Below are positions 39,809 through 52,489 of a stretch of DNA of 64,000 nt, one piece after another. Positions within the stretch are counted from its first letter, which is position 1. Each line of letters begins with the position of its first letter. Source of the DNA: Axinella damicornis (lineage: Eukaryota > Porifera > Demospongiae > Axinellida > Axinellidae); the NCBI GenBank assembly GCA_963931865.1, contig OZ007511.1, positions 2,347,836 through 2,411,835 of the forward strand, written 5' to 3'. Under the pieces are notes generated by a model. The model had not been told where the DNA came from, did no database searches, and worked only from the letters and a program-made list of their open reading frames with translations. The position numbers and the translations under genes are program-made.

Positions 39809-40447
39809 TAGCAAGCAAGCTTGATAGGTCATAAGATCGAATACAGGAGCATGCACACACATGATGAGCTGGTCCCAAGTCTGTGATTGCCGAGTGGGTT
39901 GTCCAGTGCATAGTGTGGGCATGTCACCACAGTTGTGAAGGTCTTGCTGTTTGGTATGGATAGCATTACACTAGTGGTTTCAGAGATGCGGGGGTGCTGA
40001 GATACTGGTGGGATGGATATGGCAACAATGGACAGAATATCAGGGCTACGTTACCACTTACAGCTTGGACACATCTTCAATTGCCTGTCAGTACACCAGG
40101 TTGATGAAGGGTCTAGCCCCTGTCATTATCATGTATTAGGAGTACGCTGTAGTGTACGTGTACATTCCTGCAGCACATTGACTGGCTCTACAGAAATGGA
40201 TGTGGTTGGTTTCAATATGTATTCACAGCTGCATGGAAGATATCCCAGGTTCTGCCTTCTGTGTACATCGCAGTCTCTCCAACTCCTGCTGAGCAAGTGA
40301 AGTAGCAGCTGCAGCCCAAGCTGAGTAGCTCATTCCCGGACCTCCTCCACCCCCAGCTAGCTAGCTGGGCACCCCTAGCTAGCTAGCAGGGAAGGTGATT
40401 GTTGTTTGAGGTCCGGGCACTGACATTACCAGCCCGAGGAAGCCATT

Positions 40448-40567
40448 AGCCTCGTTCCCAGGCCTTCTATACCTCCAGTTTTTGATTGCTTGCAGTATTC
40501 ACCCTCCGTTTTGCATACTGTAAGCGATCAAAAATTGGAGGTGTAGAAGGCCTGGGAACGAGGCTAC
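40448..40567. repeat. Hairpin element, 120 bp
   Basis: TAGCCTCGTTCCCAGGCCTT through CTATACCTCCAGTTTTTGAT pairs with its complement, ending AAGGCCTGGGAACGAGGCTA. The stem matches the element at 38847-38935, so these two are true siblings. Confidence 0.95.
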
Positions 40568-42471
40568 GAAACCATAGCAAGATAGACTGTTACTACACAT
40601 GCACAGTCAGGTTTTGTAGTACAACATATCCTGGTACTTTGACACCCTTGGCTCAGTGGAGTAGAACAACAACAACAGCCACGTCAACAACAGCCACATC
40701 AACAACAGCCACATCAACAACAGCCGCGTCAACAACATCACCACTCGTCAACACAATAACAAGGAACTGTCTCTTCGAATTTGCACAGGTGCTTTGGTTT
40801 GTGAACAGTATACCACACAGGACTCCTCCTCCGCCGCCGCCGCATCCTCCTGTTGCCATGGGCACACAGGTGCACAGGTAGTGCAGGCTATTCAGCCTCG
40901 TGAGCACCACCCATACCCTGTGTGCTCAAAACAACAGGAGAACATCACATGATCAGTAATGTGTTGCACCAATCCACTAACTTGCCGTAGAGCATTAAGT
41001 CCTGCAGTGGAAGTAAGAGAGCTAGAGGGAAGGGAAATGGGAGTGATGCATGGCCGAGTTGTTAATGTGAACAAAGACTGCTGCATGAACAGTACAATGC
41101 AGTGCCCCAATAGCAAGAGGCTATAGTATTAAGGGTCTCAAAAGAAAAGACAAAAGGTAAATAAAGAAATGGCTACAACACCGAAGTCCTAGGTTAATAT
41201 ACCCACATGTTGCTTCACAAGTAAAGCACTCCCCCCCCCCCCCCCCCTCCCTCCCCAGCCTTTGCTTGGAGGTAAAATTCAAACACCTTTACAGAGGATG
41301 GTGATGTGCATACAGGTTTGTGCTACCTGAATGCGCAGCACTTTCAGCATCCATCCAGTGACCGCTGGGAAGTTATGAGCAGTGACGTATCAGTACACAC
41401 GGAAGTTAAGCCTTGTTCACATTACCAGTCCCGTCATGTTGCAAGACACAACATGACAGTGATCCGACTTAGACAGAAAACGTTGTTTGGTGGAGGGATA
41501 CACACTCACTTAACCGCAGCGAGTCAAGCATTGAATTCCACAATACTCCCTTGCCGACACACAACCCAACCAGCATGAAAGCTAATACGCATAGCTAAAT
41601 GCCAAATGCAAGCACTAGTGGTTTACACAAAGGAGTAGGGTTGTAATAACACTCCTCCAGGCATAACACACACTCCCTCACTCCTGCATTCCACAGGAAA
41701 CCACTGCAGAGCCCACATACAGACTCCTTGAGAGGGCCATACATACTCACCATAATTACACTGGCAGCAGACATGCAGAGCACAATTAAGTCACTTCACA
41801 CAAGCCAGATTCTAGTATACAAACACACCTTACCCATTAACAACAACATTTCACTTGTCTTGCGGTTTCCCTACCAAGTGCAAATACAAAAACATGCTGA
41901 CACACAAACTGATTTACCAGGCAGGCATATAACAGCCCTGAAATCATAGAAGTTGCCTATAGGCCAAATTCTTACCCACTCAAACTTCCATGCTTGGAAT
42001 GCAGGGAGTAGGGACTAAATTGATCACAATTTGATTTGCTAAATTCCTATTCAGCATTCCAACACAGACACACTGTGAAAAAAAAAATCACCCAACCGAC
42101 CCATGTTCCCTCACACTATATAGCTCCAGTCAATAATTACTACACTAGTGACCTTGGCATCAGAAGCCAAGCCTTATATATAACCGCCACCTGCGAGAAA
42201 GCCATATAATACCACTGAAGACCCTGTATAGGACCTCCCAATTTCAAAAAGCCAAGCTAACAAATAAAAATGAGGATCTTTTCCATCACATGTGGCTACA
42301 CATAGGTATCATTTCTGCATACATGCCTTGTTTCCGCTGCGATAGCTGAAAACCGAAAGCTTACACAGGATGAAGTAGAATAGAGGGCCACCAACCGTCC
42401 ACAGTTGTTATATAGCTACATAACTACTTACAAAACCTTACTACGCTGAAAAATCGCTTGCCGTCACTCAC

Positions 42472-42720
42472 CCTCCGTCGTGCCGGCCGGGACAACCTGC
42501 GTGATGTCGCCGACACTGCGCAGTAGTATTGCCTCGAGTTGTGCGCCACACACACACTGCACCTGCAGCTCACCGGCTTTATTGGTTTGATCGCAAACAT
42601 TTCTTCGCCGTTACCGATCGCTCTTTCGTTCTCGGCTTCACTGTTCACTTCCTTTGTCCGTGTGCTTCGCCGGCGACAATTCATATTCCGGATTCGATTT
42701 CTGACGGGTCTGCGCGGCAT
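42472..42720 (-). other. Possible first exon of an unidentified gene
   Basis: An 83-codon open segment from an ATG at 42720 to a GTGAGT donor at 42471, Arg/Ser-rich (NRIRNMNCRRRSTRTKE, PVSCRCSVCVAHNSRQYYC). It is head to head with BLOC1S6 across about 630 bp, as for a shared promoter. A plus-strand frame is also open here, and no continuing exon could be placed. Confidence 0.3.
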
Positions 42721-43352
42721 CCAGACGTTCCCTGGGGGTCGAGTGTTCTGGTAGCTTTATGTCGCGCACCGGCACGGGCGTAGGACACCTCTAGATGTCG
42801 GGACTCCGCTCGCTGCCAAATTCCAGCAAATTTCGTTCATCCTATGACTTAGTGCTCGGTGTTCTGCGGCATTCCTGAAATTCCTGCGGGATAACTTGTC
42901 ACTGTTTTCGGATACTGCCCGTACACTCGTATGCGTGTATATGTATGTGCTCTTGTGGTAAAAAACGGCGCCAATGCTGGTTCTTGACTTCCTCTCAGCA
43001 GTTCAAGTTATTCCTCAACCATGTCAGCATGCATACTAGGCAAATTTCCTTGTCTAAGTTTGCCTGACTTCAGAAGGCATTTTGCAGCAGCGTACATGTG
43101 TATTGTTATGCCATCATTATTCAGCCATGTCGTTCAACCGGCCCAGTCTTCCATGCATGCCTGCCCATATAGAGTAGTTTCACAGCATGCCACATCAGGG
43201 GTGTGTGTGTGCGATGTTCCTTTGCAAGAAATGTAGTTGAATGCGTCTCCCTCCCTCCCTCCCTCCCTCCCTCCCTGCCTTCCTCCCTCCCTGCCTCCTT
43301 CCCCTCCCTCCCTCCCTCCCTCCCTCCCTCCCTGCCTCCTCCCCTACTAGTG

Positions 43353-43573
43353 ATGACATCCCAGCATCCCTCTTCTTCCCCAAAAGCTCAGAAACTTGAG
43401 CCCCTTGACCTGTTCAGCACAGAGACAGTTGACAACCTTGCCAATGGCTTTCTTGCTGTCCTGGAACCTGAGATGGTTCGAGTGAAGCAGAGCCTACAAG
43501 AACTGACGTAAGCTGATCAAGTTGTTTTTTTATCTTTTTTACTTTCAGTTTAGATGTCGTGTCTGCCTAGCTT

Positions 43574-43611
<38 letters not shown>

Positions 43612-46600
43612 CACCAACCAGGAAGAAATGCTACAGTCAATTCATGACAAGAGAATGCAGTTCGAAGACACAGCAAAGTCTAGTGAAATCCTCAACACAG
43701 TAAGGCAGCCACAGTAGCTGGTAGCAGCCACAGTAGCTGGTAGCAGCCACAGTAGCTGGTAGCAGCCCCACCAAGGGGGACAACATCTCATCAAAAGAAG
43801 ACTAAAAACAGGCTACATACACAGGGTGTGTCTTGGGAATGCCTAAAACACACCCCCTATAATAGCCTGGGTATCAGCTTGACTTCTGGGAAATGTGATC
43901 AGTTTCTTCCTGAACTATGGAGGGCCCAGCCCTCTCAGTCTCCCCCTTCCTTCACAGGACAATGGAGGGGGAGATGCCCCAGCCCCCCCCCCCCCCCCCC
44001 CCCCTGGTAATGGAGGGGAGATGCCCCAGCCCCCTCTCCCCCCTTCCTTCACAGGGATAATGGAGGGGAGAAGCCTCAGCCCCCTCTCCCCCCTTCCTTC
44101 ACAGGACAATGGAGGGGAGATGCCCCAGCCCCCTCTCCCCCTTTCCTTCACAGGGAAATGGAGGGGAGATGCCCCAGCCCCCTCTCCCCCAAGTTCCATG
44201 GCTAGTTGTAAACCACCAATTGGGGCTGGGGGCCTGCAAAAATCTGCCAGTTGGAATAGGCTGACAGGTGGAGGAGGTCTGCAATAAACTGCCGGGTGGA
44301 GGAGGTCTGCAATAAACTGCCGGGTGGAGGAGGTCTGCACCTGGTGGAGAAGGTCTGCAATAAACTGCTGGGTGGAGAAGGTCTGCAATAAACTGCCGGG
44401 TGGGGGAGGTCTGCAATAAACTGCCGGGTGGAGGAGGTCTGCACCGGGTGGAGTAGGTCTGTGGTAAACTTCCGGGTGGAGGAGGTCTGCAATAAATGGC
44501 CAGGTGGAGGAGGTCTGTAAACTGCTGGGTGGGTGTGACTTGAATTGTCCGCACCATGATACGGAAGACATGTGACACTGACTTCCAGCTAGTTTCAAGT
44601 GAACTGCCAGGGCTGTCCTTCAATGGAGCAGTAAATGGTTTGTCCAGGAGACCATTCCGTCTGCACATGCCACTTCAGCCCGGGTCATTGGCTACATGTC
44701 CCTGCAGTCACATTGCCTTAATCCATGGATGGGTACTACCCATCAGGCTAGATTACCTTAGCCCATGAGTGGAGGTAGCTGCACCACCAATCAGCGATAA
44801 TTCTTAGTGATAATTCTTATGAGCTTATGGGAGACCGTCTCCAAGAGTGCATGATGACATCATCGTCTCCAAGAGTGCATGATGACATTATCGTCATTGC
44901 GGCTGTCATGACGATGATGTCATCATGCACTCTTGTTGTCTCCCATAATTATTATTGGGTTTGGTTAACAAATTACTAGCTATATTGACTAACTTAGGGA
45001 AACAGCAGCCCAAATGAACGACCACTACCTTTTTTGGCACGGCTTACCAGAAGTTCCCTCTGGTCCCTATAATAGTATTGGTGATTCCTCTCCCCTGATA
45101 AAAATTACTAGGGTCCCCCCCATACCTGTTACCAGGGTCTCCCCCTCCCCTGATACCTGTTACCAGGGTCTACCCCTCCCCAATACCTGTTACCAGGGTC
45201 TCTCCCTACCCTTCCATTCCATTTGCATGTTGGGGTGAGCCTGAGAAAAGGGTCATCGTCTCCCCTATTCTGTATGAGGCCTGACTATGGGATGCTTAGC
45301 TCTTTTGACTGTCTACTCTCCGCTTGATTGGACGGAATGCCGTACTCTTGGGAAAGTGATTGCAAGATTCCTCAGCTGGTTAGCCATGTGTGTCTTGGAA
45401 TGCATTTGTTTGGCTTCTGTTGCCAGTCTTCGCATAGCTGCGGCTATTTGGGTGGGTAGATACGCTTGTTGCAAATTGAACGCTAGCTTGTGTCTGTTGC
45501 CGAGCGCCATACACACTAAGTTATGAGCGCACTAATTGCCTCTAGGCCACATTAAATGCCGATATGCATTCCATAGTACATGCAGTTATGCAGTGTTTAG
45601 CCTTGAGGACTCTTGGCTGTCTCGGTAGGCCCGACTCTATTCCACTCTTGGCTGTCTCGGTAGGCCCGACTCTATTCCACTCTTGGCTGTCTCGGTAGGC
45701 CCGACTCCATTCCACTCTTGGCTGTCTCGGTAGGTCTGACTCCATTCCACTCTTGGCTGTCTCGGTAGGCCCGACTCCATTTCACTCTTGGCTGTCTCGG
45801 TAGGCCCGACTCCATTCCACTCTTGGCTGTCTCGGTAGGCCCGACTCCATTCCACTCTTGGCTGTCTCGGTAGGTCTGACTCCATTCCACTCTTGGCTGT
45901 CTCGGCAGGCCTGACTCCATTCCACTCTTGGCTGTCGGTAGGCCTGACTCCATTCCACTCTTGGCTGTCTCGGTAGGCCTGACTCCATTCCACTCTTGGC
46001 TGTCTCGGCAGGCCTGACTCCATTCCACTCTTGGCTGTCTCGGCAGGCTTGACTCCATTCCACTCTTGGCTGTCTCGGCAGGCTTGACTCCATTCCACTC
46101 TTGGCTGTGTAGGCCCGACTCCATTCCACTCTTGACTGTCTCAGCAGGCCTGACTCCATTCCACTCTTGGCTGTCTCGGTAGGCCCGACTCCATTCCGTG
46201 CGATGCTAACAAAAAGTTAGGAACTGTGACCCCCACTCACACCACAGCAACAATAGCATACTAAGGTCCTGATACGGTTACTAGGGTCTCCTCCTGGTAA
46301 CAGGGTCTCCCCCCTATACCTGGTACCAGGGTAACAGGGTCTCCCCCTCCCCCTGGTACCAGGGTCTCTAACCCTAACCCTATACCTTGCTTTCACAGCC
46401 TCTTGTGAAGGTCTACACTTGCAGAGAAAGCTCATGTGGTTGGTCTGATCTGAATTCAGCTGCCTACAGATGACAATGTGGAACATGAACATGCGGACAT
46501 ACTGTTTTCTTGTATATGAAAGTTCCCCAGATGGGCAGGAAGCAAATCCTTTCCTGGGAAGGGAAACCAGAAAATCACCCCTCCTAACTCAACCTGTGAC

Positions 46601-47346
46601 CTCTCACACTACAGTTGAGTGCGCTTTAACCACTTGGCCACACGTTGTTAAGTGGTGTAACCCACGTCCCACATCCCTTGTCCCGGTATCCAGACCGTAA
46701 ACTTCACAAGAAGCAGCTTCCTTGTTTCACGCATCGTGTTATTCACTCCCTTGGGGTTGGTTTGCAGAGAGCGGTGGCTTGGTGGTGACACTTGTGGTCA
46801 CGCTCCACAGAGCACTAAATTGAGTCTCCCCTGGCATGTTATTGCTACCTCCCCAAGCCTTTCACAGTCCACATTGCGGCCGGCCAGCCTTTGCGGGAGG
46901 GGGTCCAGGGCACCGTCCGGGGTGTTCAAACCGTCAATACTTTAACATAAACTGGAATTGATAACGGACGTGACAAGTGGTTGTTATGGCAACACAAACA
47001 GCACACAGTCATATTTGTCTGTTGCCGTAGCAATCTTGTCACGCCTCATTATTCCCAAAGCAGCATCAGACATGCAGTGGTTCAGCTGTACGTCCCATGG
47101 GAAGCCGTCCAATCGGAAGACTTAACGGGCAGTAATGGCACATCTCCTTTGGTGGGGTGAGCTATCCCTAGGGACATTGACAAGGGACCCAATGATGTAA
47201 CAACTGCTCCCACTCAGCTACCACACTTTGTCAATTCAGCATTCCTGTCATTGCAAAGTGACAAGAAAATGAAACGACAGTATCATATTATGCTCTAATC
47301 ACAGCACACACCCAGAAGACTACGTCTTCACACACACACACACACT

Positions 47347-47389
<43 letters not shown>

Positions 47390-47769
47390 GTACACATGTC
47401 ATGCATACCCCCCCCCCCACACACACACACACATTCATACACTCACGCACACACACTACGCACATACTCACACATCCACACAGCTCCAGAAGGTCCCATT
47501 GATACACACACATACACACCACACACATACTCACACATCCACACAGCTCCAGAAGGTCCCACTGTACAATCATACACTCACACATACACAGTTCAGTTCA
47601 TTTTTTTTTTGACACACACCACACACGTACTCACACACATCCACACAGCTCCAGAAGGTCCCACTGTACAAGCAGAAGTTGTCGTCACTGACTAAGCAGA
47701 TGCATGGGCTCAGTAAGAAAGTGAAGAGGCTACAGGTTTGTGTGTGTATTGTGAGTACGTATGTGTGTA

Positions 47770-47823
<54 letters not shown>

Positions 47824-50800
47824 TTTGTGTGTGTAGTGTGTGTGTGTGTGTTGTGTGTGTATGTGTGTATGTATATACGTGTGTATCCTTGCATGTGTGT
47901 ATATACATGTATGTGTGCGTGTGTGTATGGTGTGTGAGTGTGTATGGTGTAAGTGTGTCTGTGTGTGTGTTTATATGTGCATGTGTGTGTGTGTGGTCAC
48001 TAGTGTCTGCGCATGCACATAGGGTATGTGTGTTTGGTGGTAGGTGTGTGTATGTGAGTTAACGTTGTGAGTATGTGAGTTGTGTGTGTGTGCATGTGTG
48101 CATGTGTGCGGTGGTGGTGGGTGTGTGCATGTGTGCGGTGGCGGTGTGTGCATGTGTGCGGTGGCGGTGGTGGTGGGTGTGTGCATGTGTGCGGTGGTGG
48201 TGGGTGTGTGCATGTGTGCGGTGGCGGTGGTGGTGGGTGTGTGCATGTGTGCGGTGGTGGTGGTGTGTGCATGTGTGCGGTGGTGGTGGTGTGGTGAGTG
48301 TGCATGTGTGCGGTGGTGGTGGTGGTGTGTGTGCATGTGTGCGGTGGTGGTGGGTGTGTGCATGTGTGCGGTGGCGGTGGTGGTGGGTGTGTGCATGTGT
48401 GCGGTGGTGGTGGTGTGTGCATGTGTGCGGTGGTGGTGGTGGTGGTGTGTGTGCATGTGTGCGGTGGTGGTGGTGATGGTGGTGTGTGTGCATGTGTGCG
48501 GTGGTGGTGGTGGTGTGTGTGCATGTGTGCGGTGGTGGTGGGTGTATGCATGTGTGCGGTGGCGGTGGTGGTGGGTGTGTGCATGTGTGCGGTGGTGGTG
48601 GTGTGGTGTGTGTGCATGTGTGCGGTGGTGGTGGTGGTGGTGGTGGTGTGTGCATGTGTGCGGTGGTGGTGGGTGTGTGCATGTGTGCGGTGGCGGTGGT
48701 GGTGGGTGTGTGCATGTGTGCGGTGGTGGTGGTGTGTGCATGTGTGCGGTGGTGGTGGTGTGGTGTGTGTGCATGTGTGCGGTGGTGGTGGTGGTGGTGG
48801 TGTGTGTGCATGTGTGCGGTGGTGGTGGGTGTGTGCATGTGTGCGGTGGCGGTGGTGGTGGGTGTGTGCATGTGTGCGGTGGTGGTGGTGTGTGCATGTG
48901 TGCGGTGGTGGTGGTGGTGGGTGTGCATGTGTGCGGTGGTGGTGGTGGTGGTGGTGTGTGTGCATGTGTGCGGTGGTGGTGGTGGTGTGTGTGCATGTGT
49001 GCGGTGGTGGTGGTGTGTGCATGTGTGCGGTGGTGGTGGTGGTGGTGTGTGCATGTGTGCAGTGGTGGTGGTGGTGGTGGTGTGTGTGCATGTGTGCGGT
49101 GGTGGTGTGTGTGCATGTGTGCGGTGGTGGTGGTGTGGTGTGTGTGCATGTGTGCGGTGGTGGTGGTGGTGGTGGTGTGTGTGCATGTGTGCATGTGTGC
49201 GGTGGTGGTGGTGGTATGTGTGCATGTGTGCGGTGGTGGTGGTGGTGGTGGTGTGTGCATGTGTGCGGTGGTGGTGGTGGTGGTGGTGTGTGTGCATGTG
49301 TGCAGTGGTGGTGGTGGTGTGTGCATGTGTGCGGTGGTGGTGGTGTGTGCATGTGTGCGGTGGTGGTGGTAGTGGTGTGTGTGCATGTGTGCGGTGGTGG
49401 TGGTGGTGGTGGTGTGTGTGCATGTGTGCGGTGGTGGTGTGTGTGCATGTGTGCGGTGGTGGTGGTGGTGGTGGTGTGTGTGCATGTGTGCGGTGGTGGT
49501 GGTGTGTGTGCATGTGTGCGGTGGTGGTGGTGTGTGTGCATGTGTGCGGTGGTGGTGGTGTGTGTGCATGTGTGCGGTGGTGGTGGTGTGTGTGCATGTA
49601 CACTGACGTGTCTATGAACACACAGACACCTGGTTAATTAGCAACAGGTTGTTTTTTTTCTTCCATTTGTTGTTCCAGCAGTATAAAACAACTCTAACAC
49701 CAACATTAGATACCCCACCACCTGGTGCATATCATGTTCGTCAAACATGGTCAAACGTATCATGGTGGTCAAACGTATCATGGTGGTCAAACGTATCATG
49801 GTGGTCAAACGTATCATGGTGGTCAAACGTATCATGGTGGTCAAACGTATCATGGTGGTCAAACGTATCATGGTGGTCAAACGTATCATGGTGGTCAAAC
49901 GTATCATGGTGGTCAAACGTATCATGGTGGTCAAACGTATCATGGTGGTCAAACGTATCATGGTGGTCAAACGTATCATGGTGGTCAAACGTATCATGGT
50001 GGTCAAACGTATCATGGTGGTCATACGTATCATGGTGGTCAAACGTATCATGGTGGTCAAACGTATCATGGTGGTCAAACGTATCATGGTGGTCAAACGT
50101 ATCATGGTGGTCAAACGTATCATGGTGGTCAAACGTATCATGGTGGTCAAACGTATCATGGTGGTCAAACGTACCATGGTGGTCAAACGTATCATGGTGG
50201 TCAAACGTATCATGGTGGTCAAACGTACCATGGTGGTCAAACGTATCATGGTGGTCAAACGTATCATGGTGGTCAAACGTATCATGGTGGTCATACGTAT
50301 CATGGTGGTCAAACGTATCATGGTGGTCAAACGTATCATGGTGGTCAAACGTATCATGGTGGTCAAACGTATCATGGTGGTCAAACGTATCATGGTGGTC
50401 AAACGTATCATGGTGGTCAAACGTATCATGGTGGTCAAACGTATCATGGTGGTCATACGTATCATGGTGGTCAAACGTATCATGGTGGTCAAACGTACCA
50501 TGGTGGTCAAACGTACCATGGTGGTCAAACGTACCATGGTGGTCAAACGTACCATGGTGGTCAAACGTACCATGGTGGTCAAACGTATCATGGTGGTCAA
50601 ACGTATCATGGTGGTCAAACGTATCATGGTGGTCAAACGTATCATGGTGGTCAAACGTATCATGGTGGTCAAACGTATCATGGTGGTCAAACGTATCATG
50701 GTGGTCAAACGTATCATGGTGGTCAAACGTATCATGGTGGTCAAACGTATCATGGTGGTCAAACGTATCATGGTGGTCAAATGTACCATGGTGGTCAAAC

Positions 50801-51263
50801 GTATCATGGTGGTCAAACGTATCATGGTGGTCAAATGTACCATGGTGGTCAAACGTATCATGGTGGTCAAACAGTACAACAGCAGTGTAGGGTTCGGATT
50901 GGTGGCTGCTCTCCAGGAAGGTGGTGTGGTTCGACTTCATCTTCACAACGTTACTTCCTGACCAGGTGCATTGTGCCCCACCCCCTCCCAGCTATGACTA
51001 CAACGGCTTCTGGAGTGCGGCCACCAATCAGAACCCTACACGTGCCTACGCTGCTGTTGTACTGTCATGATATGTACCAGGTGGTGGTATGTGGACTAGT
51101 GCATTGTGCCCCACCCCCTCCCAGCTGTGAGTGTCAGCACTCCCACTGTAGTCACGCAAGACTGGGTATTATATCTCCTCAGCAGACAATTGCTCCTTTT
51201 AAGTGTTAAGTCTACTCGACCTGGTCATAGAATGACACTGCTCCTGTAAGACACATGAGACCC

Positions 51264-51294
<31 letters not shown>

Positions 51295-51424
51295 ACACAC
51301 ACACGAACAGCAACGGGCCAACAAACTAAAGGAGGTACGTGTGATGCGTGAGATCCAGAGGAGGAAAGACTATGAGAAGAAGATGGAGCATGAACGTATG
51401 CTGGAGGCCCGACCAGCCAAGTGA
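43353..51424 (+). CDS. BLOC1S6: BLOC1S6 (pallidin), BLOC-1 subunit
   Basis: Subunit of BLOC-1, which sorts cargo to lysosome-related organelles and binds SNAREs. Four exons join in phase, 43353-43507, 43612-43699, 47649-47735 and 51311-51424, giving 147 residues against 172 in human. Family features: [16 protein letters not shown], then [18 protein letters not shown], a coiled coil through [19 protein letters not shown], and a charged tail ending MLEARPAK just before the stop, like the vertebrate C-terminal ARPAK motif. The acceptor CTACTAG sits 2 bp before the ATG, so a 5' UTR exon lies upstream. Introns 2 and 3 (3.9 and 3.6 kb) are filled with minisatellites. Every exon is preceded by a simple C/T- or CA-rich tract. 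Confidence 0.93.
43955..44535. repeat. Two adjacent minisatellites in BLOC1S6 intron 2
   Basis: 43955-44190: four units of about 52 bp (GGAGGGGAGATGCCCCAGCC, CCCTCTCCCCCTTCCTTCAC), one with a poly-C run. 44270-44535: about nine units of 28 bp (CTGCCGGGTGGAGGAGGTCT, GCAATAAA). Confidence 0.92.
44853..44935. repeat. CAAGAGTGCATGATGACATC hairpin
   Basis: Best copy of this family: CAAGAGTGCATGATGACATC pairs with GATGTCATCATGCACTCTTG. The left arm is itself repeated once (44853 and 44869). Confidence 0.88.
45605..46195. repeat. 35-bp minisatellite, about 17 copies
   Basis: The unit is TTCCACTCTTGGCTGTCTCG followed by GTAGGCCCGACTCCA, with T/C and G/C variants and a few shortened units. The minus-strand open frames here are artefacts of the period. 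Confidence 0.95.
46480..46645 (-). repeat. tRNA-Ser/Leu-like SINE
   Basis: Minus-strand GTGGCCAAGTGGTTAAAGCG is a strong A box of the class II tRNA type. A degenerate B box (AGGTTGAGTTA) lies about 50 bp on. Interpreted as a SINE in BLOC1S6 intron 2. Confidence 0.5.
48085..49600. repeat. GTGTGCATGTGTGCGGTGG array, 1.5 kb
   Basis: About 50 units of 25-36 bp: GTGTGTGCATGTGTGC plus a variable number of GGTG triplets. A plain (GT)n zone (about 47720-48080) leads into it. It lies in BLOC1S6 intron 3. The long His/Thr/Pro or Cys/Val/Gly frames across it are not genes. Confidence 0.96.
49747..50870. repeat. 18-bp minisatellite, about 62 copies
   Basis: The unit ATCATGGTGGTCAAACGT is very uniform, with a CATACGT variant, an ACCATGG variant and two ATGTACC units near the right end. 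Because 18 is a multiple of three, five of the six frames read through for about 400 codons as six-residue repeats (for example QTYHGG, HDTFDH). It is intronic in BLOC1S6. Confidence 0.97.
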
Positions 51425-52489
51425 CGGGATTTATGTCTGTGTACATGCTGTGTTTTTATAAGTTATTGATTGGTTCTTGGATTTTTTTTTCATCAGTTTC
51501 ACTGACCAGTGCCTAAAATGTGCCAAAAACTATTTCAGAAATTTTCCATTGAACTACGTACATACAAAAGTACTTTCACTAAACTAAACTAAGGTGCTTT
51601 TTTCGGTGGCTTTATTATGATTACGAGGTATGCTTTTGTGCCGAAAATTTGCAAAACCATTCTGTACCGACAGGAGTGCATGAGCCGCCGATTTTGATAT
51701 GCCAATTTTGGAATTAAGAATATTGGCAGAAACAGCACTCCTGTTCTATAGAGTGACTGATATGCCAAAAATGGGCCAATGTAATTGGGAATGATGTCTT
51801 CAAATGGAATTGGTCACATTTTTGTCATGGTCAAAATTCAATCTGCAATCTGCAGCAAAATGGACATCATTGGTGTGTTCCATTCAAGCTGATTGCAGTG
51901 GTGCATGGAAACTAGGCAATGATTGAGTAACACACACCGCTGACAGCAGGTACGTATTTTAGTACGGTTACAACCGTAGTATCTCTGTCAAGTGTGAAAC
52001 TAGCAGTGCATGTGCCAGTCTCTAGGTTGCACACACCAGTCTGTATACAGTTATGAGCCAGTCTGCTAGGTTGGCACACAGCCTGCTGGGTTAACACGTG
52101 TCAGTACACTGCTAGGTTAAGCCTGGCATGCACACAGCCTGCTGGGTTAACACAGTGCATGTGTCAGTACTGCTAGGTTGGCACACAGCCTGCTGGGTTA
52201 ACACATGTACAGTGCATGTGTCAGTACACTGCTAGGTTGGCACACAGCCTGCTGGGCTAACACAGTGCATGTGTCAGTACACTGCTAGGTTGGCACACAG
52301 CCTGCTGGGTTAACACGTGTCAGTACACTGCTAGGTTAACATGCACACAGCCTGCTGGGTTAACACAGTGCATGTGTCAGTACACTGCAAGGTTAACACA
52401 CAGTGCACAAGCTAACAAGTGCAGTTGTACTTCATCAGAATACAATGTCTGCTTGCTATATACTGAATTGATAAAGTAAAACCAAGGCC
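51425..52489. other. 3' region of BLOC1S6 and CTGCTGGGTTAACAC repeats
   Basis: The BLOC1S6 3' UTR probably lies in the first part. From about 52075 to 52400 there are six or seven units of CACACAGCCTGCTGGGTTAA with CAGTGCATGTGTCAGTACAC. No coding segment seen. Confidence 0.7.

Larger units (their letters stand above)
33171..42471. other. Repeat-rich region without an assignable gene
   Basis: About 9 kb in which no conserved protein could be recognised. Minus-strand segments at about 37562-37670, 39825-39940 and 40130-40306 have open frames with plausible splice sites, but several frames are open at once and no family is evident. The rest is minisatellites (33840-34285, 34520-34865, 37725-37865), palindromes and hairpin elements, listed separately. 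A CRE palindrome TGACGTCA lies at 36791-36798. Confidence 0.55.

Noticed and set aside
45605..46195. CRISPR-like regular 35-bp repeats
   Set aside because: Units are contiguous with no unique spacers, and the genome is animal. It is a minisatellite.
47971..49637. Long His/Thr/Pro and Cys/Val/Gly open frames
   Set aside because: Translations of the GTGTGCATGTGTGCGG array on both strands, inside a BLOC1S6 intron.
49638..51209. Several open frames of about 400-490 codons over the 18-bp array
   Set aside because: They exist in five frames at once, consist of six-residue repeats, and lie between two well-supported BLOC1S6 exons.
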